Source: JAJYKC01 sp963823105 (GTDB lineage Bacteria; Acidobacteriota; Terriglobia; Bryobacterales; Bryobacteraceae). From it: a DNA stretch of 64,000 nucleotides. Every line of letters starts with the position of its first letter. Within the stretch, counting starts at the first letter, position 1. The notes under the pieces were generated by a model. It searched no databases. It worked only from the letters and a program-made list of their open reading frames with translations, and was not told the DNA's origin. The stretch is from assembly GCA_963823105.1 (NCBI GenBank), contig CAWGKC010000003.1:191030-255029 (forward strand), given 5' to 3'. Of this stretch, positions 25,216-34,594 are shown in pieces. The position numbers were made by a program, and so were the translations under genes.

Positions 25216-25470
25216 AGGTTGAGTCTCCCGTGGTTGAATTGGTTCTTGTCGGGAACCCAATCCAGCGTATCAGGAGCTCAGCCTTTCAACGGCCGGCGGC
25301 TTGCGCGCTCTCGCGCCCAGTTAGGCCGCTAATTTGGACAGCAATAACATGGTGGGATAACTAATATTCAGTGAGGCGACAAATATTTGACAAAATAATT
25401 ACATGCTTTTGACAAACGAGCCGGCGCGTTGGCCCATACTTGCCAATATCGACAAGTAAGGAGAACGTCC
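25216..25470. other. intergenic region between IS4 fragment and delta-60 gene
   Basis: No gene. Two copies of TTTGACAAA (25386-25394 and 25408-25416) stand 22 bp apart, two helical turns, upstream of the delta-60 repeat gene. The second could be a -35 box with CATACT (25435-25440) as a poorly spaced -10. Confidence 0.35.
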
Positions 25471-26844
25471 ATGGAACCATTCGCAGGCACGAAGCGGCTA
25501 TCGCCCCCAGAGGGCGGGCGCGCACAATTTAAACTCGCCACCCTCCGACGGCTTGGAATTTCCGGCTGCGTCGCGGTCATCGCCTCGTCGACTCTTGCCC
25601 TGGGGCAGGCGGGACGCCTCGATGCGACATTTGGCACAGGAGGAGTGTTTACCACGCACTTCACGCAAACCAATGCGACGATAGCCAACGGGGCGGCAAT
25701 ACAGAGCGACGGCAAGATCGTGGTGGTGGGGACAACGCCGGGCGGCGACGCTCTGGCGCGGCTCAACGTCAATGGAACCCTCGACTCCAGCTTCGGCTCC
25801 GGCGGCATCGTGAACATCGACTTTGGCGCTTTCGGCCCTGTTTCCGGCATAGTCATACAGACCGACGGGAAGATTGTGGCGGCAGCGGTCGGATTTCTCG
25901 GAGGGTCTGTCGGCCGATTCAACAGCGACGGCAGTGTAGACAGTACTTTTGGCAATGGCGGTTTTGCTTTCTCGAAATCAATCGATGCCGGGGTGGGTAA
26001 TTCCAGCGCTCTCGCCCTGCAAGCCGATGGCAAAATCCTGGTGACAGGTTTCGGTCTCATGGGGCGCTATACCAGCGGGGGTCAACTGGATACAACCTTT
26101 GGCAATGGCGGTATCGCCTCATTGAACGGCCCGGTCGCAACCGCAATCGGGTTGCAAGCGGATGGAAAGATCCTGGTAACCTCAGGTTCGGGGGCGCCGA
26201 CCGAACTCATATTGTCACCGTATTTGCCGAGTCCGCAAGCGGGTGCGATTACACGCTACGACACAAACGGCCGCCTGGATAAGACCTTCGGTATCTCGGG
26301 ACATGCGGCTTGTGTGGCGTCTGCGGCAGCCGTTGGCATTCAAAGCGACGGCAAAATCGTTGTAGCTGGCGCGATGAATGCCAAACTCATGACAGAACTC
26401 ATGGGCGATGGCATCACTGTCGCAGACAACCATTCGGGCTTCGGAATGGTCCGATACAACTCCGATGGGAGTGTCGATACCAGCTTCGGCGCCGGTGGCG
26501 GCGTCGTCACCGGCTTTGGAAGCTTGTTCCCCGCCGGCTCGGCCTTCGCGCTCGCTATTCAATCCAATGGGGAGATAGTGGTGGCGGGACAGGCGGGCAA
26601 TGGGAACCAGGTTTTCGTTTCATCGTCGTTCGTATTAGCCCGCTACACGAGCGCGGGGCAACTGGACGCCACCTTCGGTTCCAATGGCACCGTAACCACG
26701 GCGATAAGTCAGGGCAGCGTCTCGTTCGTCAGCGCGCTGGTTCTACAGAGCGACGGTAAGATCGTCGCCGCCGGGAACTCCGGATCGCCCGCGGGACAGT
26801 ACTTCGTGGATAACTTCGCCGTCGCGCGTTATCTGGCCCAGTAG
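25471..26844 (+). CDS. delta-60 repeat beta-propeller-like exported protein
   Basis: A 457-aa protein. AAGGAG precedes the ATG by 7 nt. A signal-like segment lies near residues 26-46 (GISGCVAVIASSTLALGQA). The rest consists of about seven to eight repeats of roughly 50-60 residues, each with the delta-60 pattern G.LD.TFG..G and QSDGKIVVAG (for example GTLDSSFGSGGIV, IQTDGKIVAAA, GSVDSTFGNGG). This family (TIGR02608-type) forms beta-propeller-like domains in secreted or surface proteins and often binds ligands. Base composition is more balanced than in the neighbours, consistent with a more recent origin. No operon partner is apparent. Confidence 0.85.
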   Translation: MEPFAGTKRLSPPEGGRAQFKLATLRRLGISGCVAVIASSTLALGQAGRLDATFGTGGVFTTHFTQTNATIANGAAIQSDGKIVVVGTTPGGDALARLNVNGTLDSSFGSGGIVNIDFGAFGPVSGIVIQTDGKIVAAAVGFLGGSVGRFNSDGSVDSTFGNGGFAFSKSIDAGVGNSSALALQADGKILVTGFGLMGRYTSGGQLDTTFGNGGIASLNGPVATAIGLQADGKILVTSGSGAPTELILSPYLPSPQAGAITRYDTNGRLDKTFGISGHAACVASAAAVGIQSDGKIVVAGAMNAKLMTELMGDGITVADNHSGFGMVRYNSDGSVDTSFGAGGGVVTGFGSLFPAGSAFALAIQSNGEIVVAGQAGNGNQVFVSSSFVLARYTSAGQLDATFGSNGTVTTAISQGSVSFVSALVLQSDGKIVAAGNSGSPAGQYFVDNFAVARYLAQ

Positions 26845-27138
26845 AACCGGCAATTCCGGCGAAGCGGCGCGTTCCCGCCAGGTAAGAATTCGTCGACCGG
26901 AGAACGCAGGCGAGGCAAGGGACGCGTATGCCTTCGGTCGCCTCAAGAGATTGCAGGACGACGACACGCCCATTGTCCGGAAGCTCGGTATCTTTGGCCG
27001 CGCCGCTCGACGACCTCTGAGCCTGTAACGGGACATTTCGTTCGCTCACAAAGGCAATCGACACCGGCACGCACGCAGGCCAGCGCCTCGCGGCCGATGA
27101 TGGGCATGCCGGCGGAACTGGTGCGCAGGCTCTTCAGC
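26845..27138. other. non-coding or decayed stretch
   Basis: Between the delta-60 gene and the resolvase remnant no open frame shows a recognisable product or a ribosome binding site. Open minus-strand frames such as 26943-27224 look like chance. Confidence 0.4.
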
Positions 27139-27264
27139 GAGCGGAGCCGCACGGGAGTGAAGGCCGCGCAGAGCCGAGCCGTCGGATTCGGGCGGCGCCC
27201 GAAACGGACGCCGGGGCGGATCAAACACGCGCAAGAGCTGGCCGGCGCCGACGGCCGATGGTGA
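27139..27264 (+). pseudogene. serine resolvase/invertase C-terminal remnant
   Basis: The plus strand reads ERSRTGVKAAQSRAVGFGRR followed by PKRTPGRIKHAQELAGADG and a TGA at 27264. This matches the linker and start of the helix-turn-helix of serine resolvases (ER...GL.AAR.RG..GRP..L...Q). The catalytic domain is not found upstream. It is a short remnant of a mobile-element recombinase. Confidence 0.4.
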
Positions 27265-27362
27265 GTAGATGCGGCGCTGAAGCTTGTGCAGCGGCGGCGT
27301 GGTTGCGTGGGATTTACCTCGTGTCCGCGGGGCTATATACTAAGACGATCCGGGAGGTTTTT

Positions 27363-30300
27363 ATGCGGCGAACGGCGGTTGCGGTCGTCTTTTGCGTGGG
27401 CGCGCCTTGGGTGTTCGGACAGAGTCATTTGCTGCCGCAGCGGCCGGCGGTGAATGCGGGGCAGATCGTTTTTTCTTACGCGGGGGATTTGTGGAGCGTG
27501 CCGCGGGCGGGGGGGAAGGCCGAGCGGCTGACGACGGGGCCGGGCGTGGAGACGGATCCGGTGTTTTCTCCCGACGGGCTGACGATCGCGTTCACCGGCG
27601 AGTATGACGGGAACGTGGACGTGTACACGATGCCGGCGAGCGGCGGGGTTCCGAAGAGGCTGACGTGGCATCCGGGGCCGGACGAGGCGGTGGGGTGGAC
27701 GCTCGATGGGAAGCGGGTGCTGTTCCGCTCGCCACGGGACAATCCGGCCGATGGCGACCGGCTGTTTACGGTGGCGGCGACGGGAGGGTTTCCCGAGGAA
27801 CTGCCGCTGCCGATCGCCGAGGAGGGGAGTTATTCGCCGGATGGAGGGAGCCTGGCCTACGTGCCGGTGTTTCAGTGGCAGCAGGCGTGGAAGCGCTACC
27901 GGGGAGGGCAGACGCGGAAGATCTGGATCGCGAATTTGAAAGACTCGAGCGTAGTCCCAATTCCGCGGGATAACTCGAACGACTTTAATCCGATGTGGGT
28001 GGGGAAGGACATTTACTTTCTGTCGGACCGGAGCGGGCCGGTGACGCTGTTCGCATACTCGACGGCGACGAAGAAGGTGCGGCAAGTGGTCGAGAACGGC
28101 GGGTTCGATTTGAAGTCGGCGAGCGCGGGGGCGGGGGCGATCGTGTATGAGCAGTTCGGGTCGCTGCATTTGTACGAATTGAAGTCGGGCAAGAGCAATG
28201 AGGTGCGGATCGAATTGGCGGGAGACTTGCCGGAAGTGCGGCCGCATTTCGTGAAGGTGGGGACTAAGTTGGGGGACCCGGGGCTGTCGCCGACGGGCGC
28301 GCGGGCGGTGTTCGCGGCGCGCGGCGATATCATCACGGTGCCGGCGGAGAAGGGGGACACGCGGGACATCACGAACACGGTGGGGGTGCATGAGCGGGGG
28401 CCGGCGTGGTCTCCGGACGGGCAGGAGGTGGCGTACTTTTCCGACGAACCGGGCGAGTGGGAGCTGCACATCCGCCCGCAGAACGGACTGGGGACGGTGA
28501 CCAAGATTGGGCTGGGCGCGCCGGCTTACTACGAGTCGATCCGCTGGTCGCCGGACGGGAAGAAGATCGCATATGTGGATAATCATCTGGGGCTGTGGTA
28601 TCTCGACCGGGAGCGGAAGGCTCCGGTGAAGGTGGATACCGATTATTATCGGGACGGAGATATGGCCGCGGACTGGTCGCCGGATAGTAAGTGGATGAGT
28701 TACTCGAAGCAATTGCCGAGCCACATGAGCGCGATTTACTTGTACTCCATGGGGGATGCGAAGACGACGCAGATCACCGATGGCATGAGCCAGGCGACGA
28801 ACCCGGTGTTCGACAAGAACGGGAAGTATCTTTACTTCGCCGAGAGCACGGACTCGGGAATCTCGATGCAGCCGGATATACACAGCTTTAGCGCGCCGGT
28901 GACGCGGAGCGTGTACCTGGTGGTGTTGGCGAAAGACGAGGCGTCGCCGTTCGCGCCCGAGAGCGACGACGAGAAGCCGGAGGCGAAGAAGGCGGAGGCG
29001 GACAAGGGAGAGAAGACGGCGGGGAAGGCGGAGGTGAAAGAGACGCGGGTGGATCTGGCGGGAATCGGACAGAGGATCGTGGCGCTGCCGATGGAGGCGC
29101 GGCGGTATACGGAACTGGACGCGGGCAAGGCGGGCGAGCTCTATGCGGTGGAGGCGCCGGCGCCGCGGATGGGTCCGCCTTCGTTTACAGTGCATCGATT
29201 CGATATTGGGAAGCGGAAGGAGGACGCGCCGCTGAGCGGGGTGCGCGCGTTCGTGGTGAGCGGGGATGGGGGGAAGCTGCTGGACCGGAAGGGCGACGAG
29301 TGGTTTATCGAGACGCCGAAGCCGATGCCGGAGCGGCCCGGCGCGGCGCCCGCAACGCCTCCGCCGCCGGCGGAGAAGCCGGGAGGCGGCGCGCTGAAGA
29401 CGAAGGACATCGAGGTGCGGGTGGATCCGAAGGCGGAGTGGAGGGAGATGTATCGCGAGGTGTGGCGGAACGAGCGGGACTTCTTCTACGATCCGCATCT
29501 GCACGGGTTGGATGCCGCCGCCGAATCGAAGTTATACGAGCCGTATCTGGACGCGGTGGCGTCGCGGCGCGATTTGAATTACCTGTTCACCGACATGCTG
29601 GGCGAGATCACGGTGGGACACATGTTTATCGGGCGCGGCGACGAGCCGGAAGTGAAGCGGGTTCCGGTTGGAATGCTGGGCGCCGATTATGCGATCGAGA
29701 ATAACCGGTACCGGTTCAAGCGTGTGTATGACGGAGAGAATTGGAACCCGGACTTGAAGGCCCCACTTACTCAGCCGGGCGTGAATGTGGCGGCGGGCGA
29801 GTATCTGCTGGCGGTGAATGGGCGGGAACTCACGGGCGCCGACGACGTGTATAGTTTCTTCGAAGGGACGGCGGGCAAGGCGGTGGTGCTACGGGTGGGC
29901 GCGGACCCGGCCGGCGCGGGGGCGAGGGAGGTGACGGTTCAGCCGGTTGAGAGCGAGACGCGGCTGCGGAATCTGGCGTGGATCGAGGACAACCGGCGGA
30001 CGGTGGACCGGTTGACGAACGGGCGCGTCGCGTATGTTTATATGCCGGACACGTCGCTTGGGGGTTACACCAGTTTCAACCGCTACTTTTTCGCGCAGGT
30101 GGGCAAGGACGCGCTGATCGTCGATGAGAGGTTTAATCATGGCGGGGCGTTGGCGACGGACATTATCGAGTACCTGAACCGGCGGCTGCTGAGTCTGGTT
30201 ACGTTCCGGGACGGAGCGGATATTATGCAGCCGCAGGGGGCGATTTTCGGGCCGAAGGTGATGATCATCAACCAATTCGCGGGGTCGGGCGGCGACGCGA

Positions 30301-30629
30301 TGCCGTGGTACTTCCGGCGGGCGGGCGTGGGCAAGCTGATCGGCGAGCGGACGTGGGGAGGGCTGGTAGGAATCTTCCGCGTGCCGGAGTTGATCGACGG
30401 GGGTTACGTGACGGCGCCGAACGCGGCGGTGTGGAATCCGGACGGGCATTTCGACGTGGAGAATCACGGCGTGGCTCCGGACATCGAGGTGCGCTGGGAC
30501 CCGGCGGCGGTGCGGCAGGGGCACGATCCGCAGCTTGAGAAGGCGGTAGAGGTGGTGATGGAAGAGCTGAAGGCGAACCCGCCGAAGCATCCGCGGCGGC
30601 CGCCGTATCCGAATTATCACGCGCAGTAG
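27363..30629 (+). CDS. tricorn-type S41 protease
   Basis: A 1088-aa exported protease homologous to archaeal Tricorn. Signal peptide MRRTAVAVVFCVGAPWVFGQ. Residues about 25-340 form a TolB/WD-like propeller (FSPDGLTIAFTGEYDGNVDV, RLTWHPGPDEAVGWTLDGK) and about 340-560 a second one. A charged lysine/glutamate linker follows, then the C1 region, a PDZ domain (about 790-870) and the S41 fold. The nucleophile is in NQFAGSGGDAMPWYFR (about residue 975). The partner His is in EITVGHMFIG (about 751), where Tricorn has Ser-His but this protein has Gly-His. Expected role: processive degradation of peptides in the periplasm. ATG 27363 has GGGAGG 6-8 nt upstream and TATACT-like -10 before it. Confidence 0.9.
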   Translation: MRRTAVAVVFCVGAPWVFGQSHLLPQRPAVNAGQIVFSYAGDLWSVPRAGGKAERLTTGPGVETDPVFSPDGLTIAFTGEYDGNVDVYTMPASGGVPKRLTWHPGPDEAVGWTLDGKRVLFRSPRDNPADGDRLFTVAATGGFPEELPLPIAEEGSYSPDGGSLAYVPVFQWQQAWKRYRGGQTRKIWIANLKDSSVVPIPRDNSNDFNPMWVGKDIYFLSDRSGPVTLFAYSTATKKVRQVVENGGFDLKSASAGAGAIVYEQFGSLHLYELKSGKSNEVRIELAGDLPEVRPHFVKVGTKLGDPGLSPTGARAVFAARGDIITVPAEKGDTRDITNTVGVHERGPAWSPDGQEVAYFSDEPGEWELHIRPQNGLGTVTKIGLGAPAYYESIRWSPDGKKIAYVDNHLGLWYLDRERKAPVKVDTDYYRDGDMAADWSPDSKWMSYSKQLPSHMSAIYLYSMGDAKTTQITDGMSQATNPVFDKNGKYLYFAESTDSGISMQPDIHSFSAPVTRSVYLVVLAKDEASPFAPESDDEKPEAKKAEADKGEKTAGKAEVKETRVDLAGIGQRIVALPMEARRYTELDAGKAGELYAVEAPAPRMGPPSFTVHRFDIGKRKEDAPLSGVRAFVVSGDGGKLLDRKGDEWFIETPKPMPERPGAAPATPPPPAEKPGGGALKTKDIEVRVDPKAEWREMYREVWRNERDFFYDPHLHGLDAAAESKLYEPYLDAVASRRDLNYLFTDMLGEITVGHMFIGRGDEPEVKRVPVGMLGADYAIENNRYRFKRVYDGENWNPDLKAPLTQPGVNVAAGEYLLAVNGRELTGADDVYSFFEGTAGKAVVLRVGADPAGAGAREVTVQPVESETRLRNLAWIEDNRRTVDRLTNGRVAYVYMPDTSLGGYTSFNRYFFAQVGKDALIVDERFNHGGALATDIIEYLNRRLLSLVTFRDGADIMQPQGAIFGPKVMIINQFAGSGGDAMPWYFRRAGVGKLIGERTWGGLVGIFRVPELIDGGYVTAPNAAVWNPDGHFDVENHGVAPDIEVRWDPAAVRQGHDPQLEKAVEVVMEELKANPPKHPRRPPYPNYHAQ

Positions 30630-30642
30630 AAGCGAGGCGGCG

Positions 30643-31584
30643 CTACTCGGGTTTCCCGGGCTCCGGAATTTCCTCGTCGTCGTGGCGGGCGTGTTTGCCT
30701 TCCGCTTCGGGGTGGGCGTAGTAAGTGTTGTAGTAGCTGTACTTGCTATAGAGCTCGCCGCGGCGCGCGCCGTTGACGATGATGCCGAGAACGTTGTTCT
30801 GGCACAGCGACTGCATGGCGCGGGTGACGGAATCGACGGAGGTGGAGCCGATGCGGACGACGAGGATGCTGCCGTGGCAGAGGGTGGCGAGGAGATTGGC
30901 GTCGGCGGCGAACAGCAGGGGCGGGCTATCGAGGATAACCCAGTTGAAGACGCTGGGGAGTTCGTCGAGGAGTTGCTTGACTTCGCGGAGATTGAGGAGT
31001 TCGAGCGGGTTGATGACAGCTTCGCCGGCGGGCATGATGCAGAGGTTGGCGCCGCGGATGCGGCGAATGCATTGGTGGAGCGGGGCCTTGCCGAGGAGAT
31101 ATTCGGTGACGCCGGGCTGGCGCTCGCATTGAAAGAGGCTATGGATGACGGGGCGGCGAAGGTCGAAATCGGCGAGGAGCGTCATGTTGCCGGCAAGCTG
31201 GGACTGTGCCAGGGCGAGGTTGACGGCGGCGAACGATTTGCCCTCGGTGGGGGAGGCGCTGGAGACGACGACGGAGTGGATGGGCTGGAGACTCTGGAGA
31301 TGGTTGAGACGGGTGCGGAGGGTGCGGAACTCCTCGGTGGGGGCTTCGTAGGGTTTGGCGGGGTCGATGAGAAGCGCGGTGGGGGACGGAGTGAAGGGAA
31401 TCTCTTCGATGCGGGCGAGGAAATCGGTGAGGGGCCCGGTGACGGGGGCGGGGGCGGCGGGAGGCGGGCCGTCGAAGAAGATGTCGTTCGACGGGACGGC
31501 GGTCGCGGCGGCGCCATTGGCGATGGGAGCGGCGGGTTCGGGTTCGGTCCCGGCCCGGCGCAACGCGTCATGAACTCGACTCAT
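30643..31584 (-). CDS. BY-type tyrosine kinase, exopolysaccharide regulation (CpsD-like)
   Basis: A 313-aa P-loop ATPase of the bacterial tyrosine kinase family. The Walker A is SSASPTEGKSFAAVN (about residues 108-122), Walker A' LLADFDLRRP (about 136-145) and Walker B VILDSPPLLF (about 215). The C-terminal tail has a tyrosine cluster (YSKYSYYNTYY), the usual autophosphorylation site. The N-terminal 80 residues are proline/alanine-rich and may contact the Wzz protein. In this family the kinase cycles phosphorylation to control polymer length through the Wzz co-polymerase, which is encoded directly upstream 28 bp away. It closes the three-gene EPS module. Confidence 0.9.
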   Translation of the reverse strand: MSRVHDALRRAGTEPEPAAPIANGAAATAVPSNDIFFDGPPPAAPAPVTGPLTDFLARIEEIPFTPSPTALLIDPAKPYEAPTEEFRTLRTRLNHLQSLQPIHSVVVSSASPTEGKSFAAVNLALAQSQLAGNMTLLADFDLRRPVIHSLFQCERQPGVTEYLLGKAPLHQCIRRIRGANLCIMPAGEAVINPLELLNLREVKQLLDELPSVFNWVILDSPPLLFAADANLLATLCHGSILVVRIGSTSVDSVTRAMQSLCQNNVLGIIVNGARRGELYSKYSYYNTYYAHPEAEGKHARHDDEEIPEPGKPE

Positions 31585-31612
31585 GGATTCTCCTTGGAGG
31601 GGGCGAAAAACT

Positions 31613-33259
31613 TCATACTCGGGTGGCGTAGTAGTAGACGATGGAGCCGGACATGATCAGCACGCAAACCAGGCAGGCAGTGGACCAGGCCATCCAGTTT
31701 AAGCGGCGGCGGCGGCGGACGACGAGGTCGTTTTCGAGCAAAGGGATGCTGCCGAGGATCGGCAATTGGGTATAGGCGCGGACGTCCTTGAGGTTTTTGA
31801 GCGAAGCGTCCTTGATTTCGCGGATGCCGCCGACGAGCAGGCCGATGGCGATGCCTAGGCCGAGACCGACGCAGACGATGATGAGGCGCTGGGGCTTGGC
31901 GGGAGTTTGAGGAAGGCTGGCGGGATCGAGCAACTCGAGGGTTTCGCCCTGGCGGCGGTTTTCGAGATTGGTGGCGATCTGGGAGGAGGAGTATTTGACG
32001 TTCATCTCGGCCCAGGCCTTACGGGCGAGATCGACGTCGGCCATTAGCTGGGAATACTCTTTTTCGCCGACGGGGAGCGATTCGATGCGGGCCTGATAGC
32101 CGCGCATGGTATCGGTGACCTGGTTGAAGCTCTTCTGCAGTTGTTGCATTTCGAGATCCTTGCCGGCCATTTGCGATTCGGCGCTTTGGATGGCGACGCC
32201 GAGGTCGCGGATCTCGCGGGCGAAACGGGGATCGATGACGACCTTGGTTTCGGGTTTGACGTTGGCCATATCCGCGAGGATGGCCTCGCGCTTCTTCTTG
32301 TCCTGAGCGAGCAGGGTTTCGGAGGCCTGGACGTCGGGATAGGTTTCCTTATAGCGTTCGCGGAGGAGGCCGAGATTGTTTTCAATGACGGCGATCTCTT
32401 TGTCGACCTGGGCGAGTTTGTCGTTGTTGAGGCCGAGAGTCTGGGTTTTTCTGCTGGCGTCCTCGCTGACCTTATACTGTTCTTTGAGAATGCGGATCTG
32501 ATTCTCGATGAGGAGCTTTTCCTGGCTGACGCGGCTGATGCCAGCGCTGATGCTGGTCAATTGGACCTGGAGCGAATTGAGCGCCTGCATATTCGCTTCC
32601 ATTTGATCGGGGAGGCGGCCCATGTTGCGGCCGCGGAAATCGCTGAGCTTTTGTTCGGCGTCGTCGAGGCGTTTTTTGGCCTGTTCGAGTTCGTTCCCGA
32701 GGAACTGGGTGGTGCCGGCCGACTCGTCGGTGCGGTCGCGCAGGTTTTCGGTGATGAAGCGGGAGACGAGCTCGTTTGTGACTTTCTGGGCCTGGAAGCG
32801 GTTGTCGTAGGAAAAGCCGATCTGGAAGGCGGTGACGGAGTTCGGGTTGGCGGTTTGGCTGGACTGGGGCTGGCTGATTTTGATGTCCTTGGTGCGCATG
32901 TTTTCGACGACGTCGTCCATGGGCATGCGGGAGAGATCCTTCTTATAGAGGCCGAGGGTGGAGATGATGTTGGTGAGCGTAGCGCGGCTGAGGATGACCT
33001 CCGTCATGGAGGTAAGGCGGGCCTGCATGCTCATGTTCAAATTGGTGGCGACGAGGTTTTCCGGCACCTGGGGCGGGATGATGCGGATGACGGCGGTGGA
33101 GACGTAGGTGTCGGGCCAGAGGTAGGCGACGACGACGGATACGACGAGGCAGGCGAGGGCGGGGCCCAAAATCCATCCGCGATGGCGGCGGACGATGTCC
33201 ATGTAATCGGTAAAGTCGAGAGCGCGGCGGGTTACGGTGGCTGAATCTTGAGTTTGCAT
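31613..33259 (-). CDS. Wzz/GumC-like chain-length determinant
   Basis: A 548-aa inner-membrane polysaccharide co-polymerase. The first helix lies near residues 31-50 (WILGPALACLVVSVVVAYLW) and is followed by a Wzz domain with YVSTAVIRIIPPQ. Residues about 190-400 form long coiled coils (LEQAKKRLDDAEQKLSDFRG, then QKLLIENQIRILKEQ-like heptads). The second membrane helix is near 455-475 (LIIVCVGLGLGIAIGLLVGG). An extra C-terminal hydrophobic segment is at the end (STACLVCVLIMSGSIVYYYA). It controls length of the exported polymer together with the downstream kinase and upstream export protein. The glycosyltransferases of the pathway are not in the window. Confidence 0.9.
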   Translation of the reverse strand: MQTQDSATVTRRALDFTDYMDIVRRHRGWILGPALACLVVSVVVAYLWPDTYVSTAVIRIIPPQVPENLVATNLNMSMQARLTSMTEVILSRATLTNIISTLGLYKKDLSRMPMDDVVENMRTKDIKISQPQSSQTANPNSVTAFQIGFSYDNRFQAQKVTNELVSRFITENLRDRTDESAGTTQFLGNELEQAKKRLDDAEQKLSDFRGRNMGRLPDQMEANMQALNSLQVQLTSISAGISRVSQEKLLIENQIRILKEQYKVSEDASRKTQTLGLNNDKLAQVDKEIAVIENNLGLLRERYKETYPDVQASETLLAQDKKKREAILADMANVKPETKVVIDPRFAREIRDLGVAIQSAESQMAGKDLEMQQLQKSFNQVTDTMRGYQARIESLPVGEKEYSQLMADVDLARKAWAEMNVKYSSSQIATNLENRRQGETLELLDPASLPQTPAKPQRLIIVCVGLGLGIAIGLLVGGIREIKDASLKNLKDVRAYTQLPILGSIPLLENDLVVRRRRRLNWMAWSTACLVCVLIMSGSIVYYYATRV

Positions 33260-33279
33260 GGATAGATGTTCGAGGGCGG

Positions 33280-33979
33280 TTAAGGAACGATGATGTGGTC
33301 TCCGTTTTCGAGGTAAATGTTCTGGGCCATATTCTTGCCTTTGATCACTTCGCGGTAGTTGAAGCGGTAGGTTTTGGTTCCGCGGAGAATGCGCACTTTT
33401 TTGGGATTGGCGAATTCGCGGAATCCGCCGGACTCGCTGAGGGCTTCGAGGACGGTGGTGGGCGTGATGAGGCGATAGAGACCGGGGCGGCCGACCTGGC
33501 CGTCGATGAAGTAGCGTTTACTGTTGACCTCGAGCACGGAGACGGAGACGTCGGGATTGTTGATGAGCTTGGATAGAGCCTCGTGGAGGCTGGTGCCGAA
33601 CTGTTCGGGAGTGAGGCCGCCTGCCTGGACTTCGCCGATGAGCGGGAGGCTGATTTTGCCGTCGGGGCGGACGATGACCTGGCGGGTAAAGTCCGGCTCG
33701 CGCCAGACCTGGATGAAGAGGAGGTCCTCCGCGCCGATGATGTACTTATGAATATCGACACCGAGGCCGGCCCCATTGGCCGGGACGGTGGAGGGCGTGG
33801 GCGCGGTGGTATTGCCGGGATCGGCCGGCTTCGGGGTTGGACGGCGGGACGTTGGTGGGCGCGGCCTGGGTGGCAGGCTGATCCTGCGCGGAGGCGCGGA
33901 AAGACGAGGCTCCCGTGAAAGGAGCGGACAGGATAAGAACGAAGGCGGCCAGGGCCGCGGTGTAAGGTCGTTTTGCCAT
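33280..33979 (-). CDS. Wza-like polysaccharide export protein (one frame break)
   Basis: About 232 aa after repairing a frame break near 33830. Signal peptide (YTAALAAFVLILSAPFTGAS) is followed by a Pro/Thr/Ala linker. The Poly_export domain (YIIGAEDLLFIQVWREPDFT, then VRPDGKISLPLIGEVQAGG and LTPEQFGTSLHEAL) comes next. A single SLBB domain ends the protein (FIDGQVGRPGLYRL, then TVLEALSESGGFREFA). No lipobox cysteine is apparent, and the C-terminal outer-membrane helix of Wza is missing, so it resembles the short acidobacterial type. Order export protein, Wzz, kinase is a standard EPS operon. The start ATG 33979 follows GAGAGTGGA. Confidence 0.82.
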
Positions 33980-34113
33980 CAAGAGTCCACTCTCAGCGTC
34001 ACCAATCTCTTCGACTTTTTCATAAGAAACTGCATATCCCCTAATGAATTCCCCTCCTAATTGTACACGGAGAGGCGGATTGGCGGGAAGGCGGGAACGG
34101 ATTTCGGACCGGT

Positions 34114-34142
34114 TTGCGTGGGCGCAAGTAATTGATTACAAT
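34114..34142 (+). promoter_or_regulatory. promoter of the EVE-domain gene
   Basis: TTGCGT (34114-34119), 17-bp spacer, TACAAT (34137-34142). This gives a start near 34149 and a leader of about 30 nt containing GGGAG just before ATG 34181. Confidence 0.5.
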
Positions 34143-34180
34143 GCCCGGAGGAATCCTAAGCGGAAGGGGTGTGACGGGAG

Positions 34181-34591
34181 ATGAAGTACTTTTTGGCGAA
34201 GACGGACCCGGGGACATATTCGATCGACGATTTGAAGCGGGACAAGCGCACGGTGTGGGACGGGGTGACGAACGCGCTGGCGGTGCGGGCGATCCGGGCG
34301 ATGCGGCCGAAGGACCGGATCTTTATTTATCACAGCGGGGGCGCGTCGGCGGTGGTGGGGATGGCGCGGGTGGTGGCGGGACCGAAGGACGCGGAGGGGA
34401 ACGCGAAATCGGCGGTGGTGGAGATGGAGTTTGTGAGCCGGATCGAGCCGGCGGTGACGTTGAAGGAGATTAAGGAGAGCGGGTTGTTTGGGGATTGGGT
34501 CTTGGTGAGGCAGGGGCGGTTGTCGACGATGGAGGCGCCGGAGAAGTTCGTACAGTGGATGCGGGGGAAGTTTCCGAAGGCGCGGATTTGA
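34181..34591 (+). CDS. EVE domain protein
   Basis: A 136-aa single-domain EVE protein. MKYFLAKTDPGTYSIDDL followed by TVWDGVTNALAVRAIRAMRP and DRIFIYHSG is the family signature; the WDGV.N..A..... pocket is the modified-base-binding site. EVE domains (PUA-like) bind modified cytosines in DNA or RNA; bacterial members are linked to restriction-like defence or RNA modification. The domain here is complete and stands alone. The next gene (M28 peptidase) starts 3 bp downstream, so the two may be cotranscribed although no functional link is obvious. Confidence 0.9.
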   Translation: MKYFLAKTDPGTYSIDDLKRDKRTVWDGVTNALAVRAIRAMRPKDRIFIYHSGGASAVVGMARVVAGPKDAEGNAKSAVVEMEFVSRIEPAVTLKEIKESGLFGDWVLVRQGRLSTMEAPEKFVQWMRGKFPKARI

Positions 34592-34594
34592 GGG

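Noticed and set aside
27333..29504. 723-codon arginine-rich frame opposite the tricorn protease
   Set aside because: Shadow composition; the plus strand encodes a complete S41 protease.
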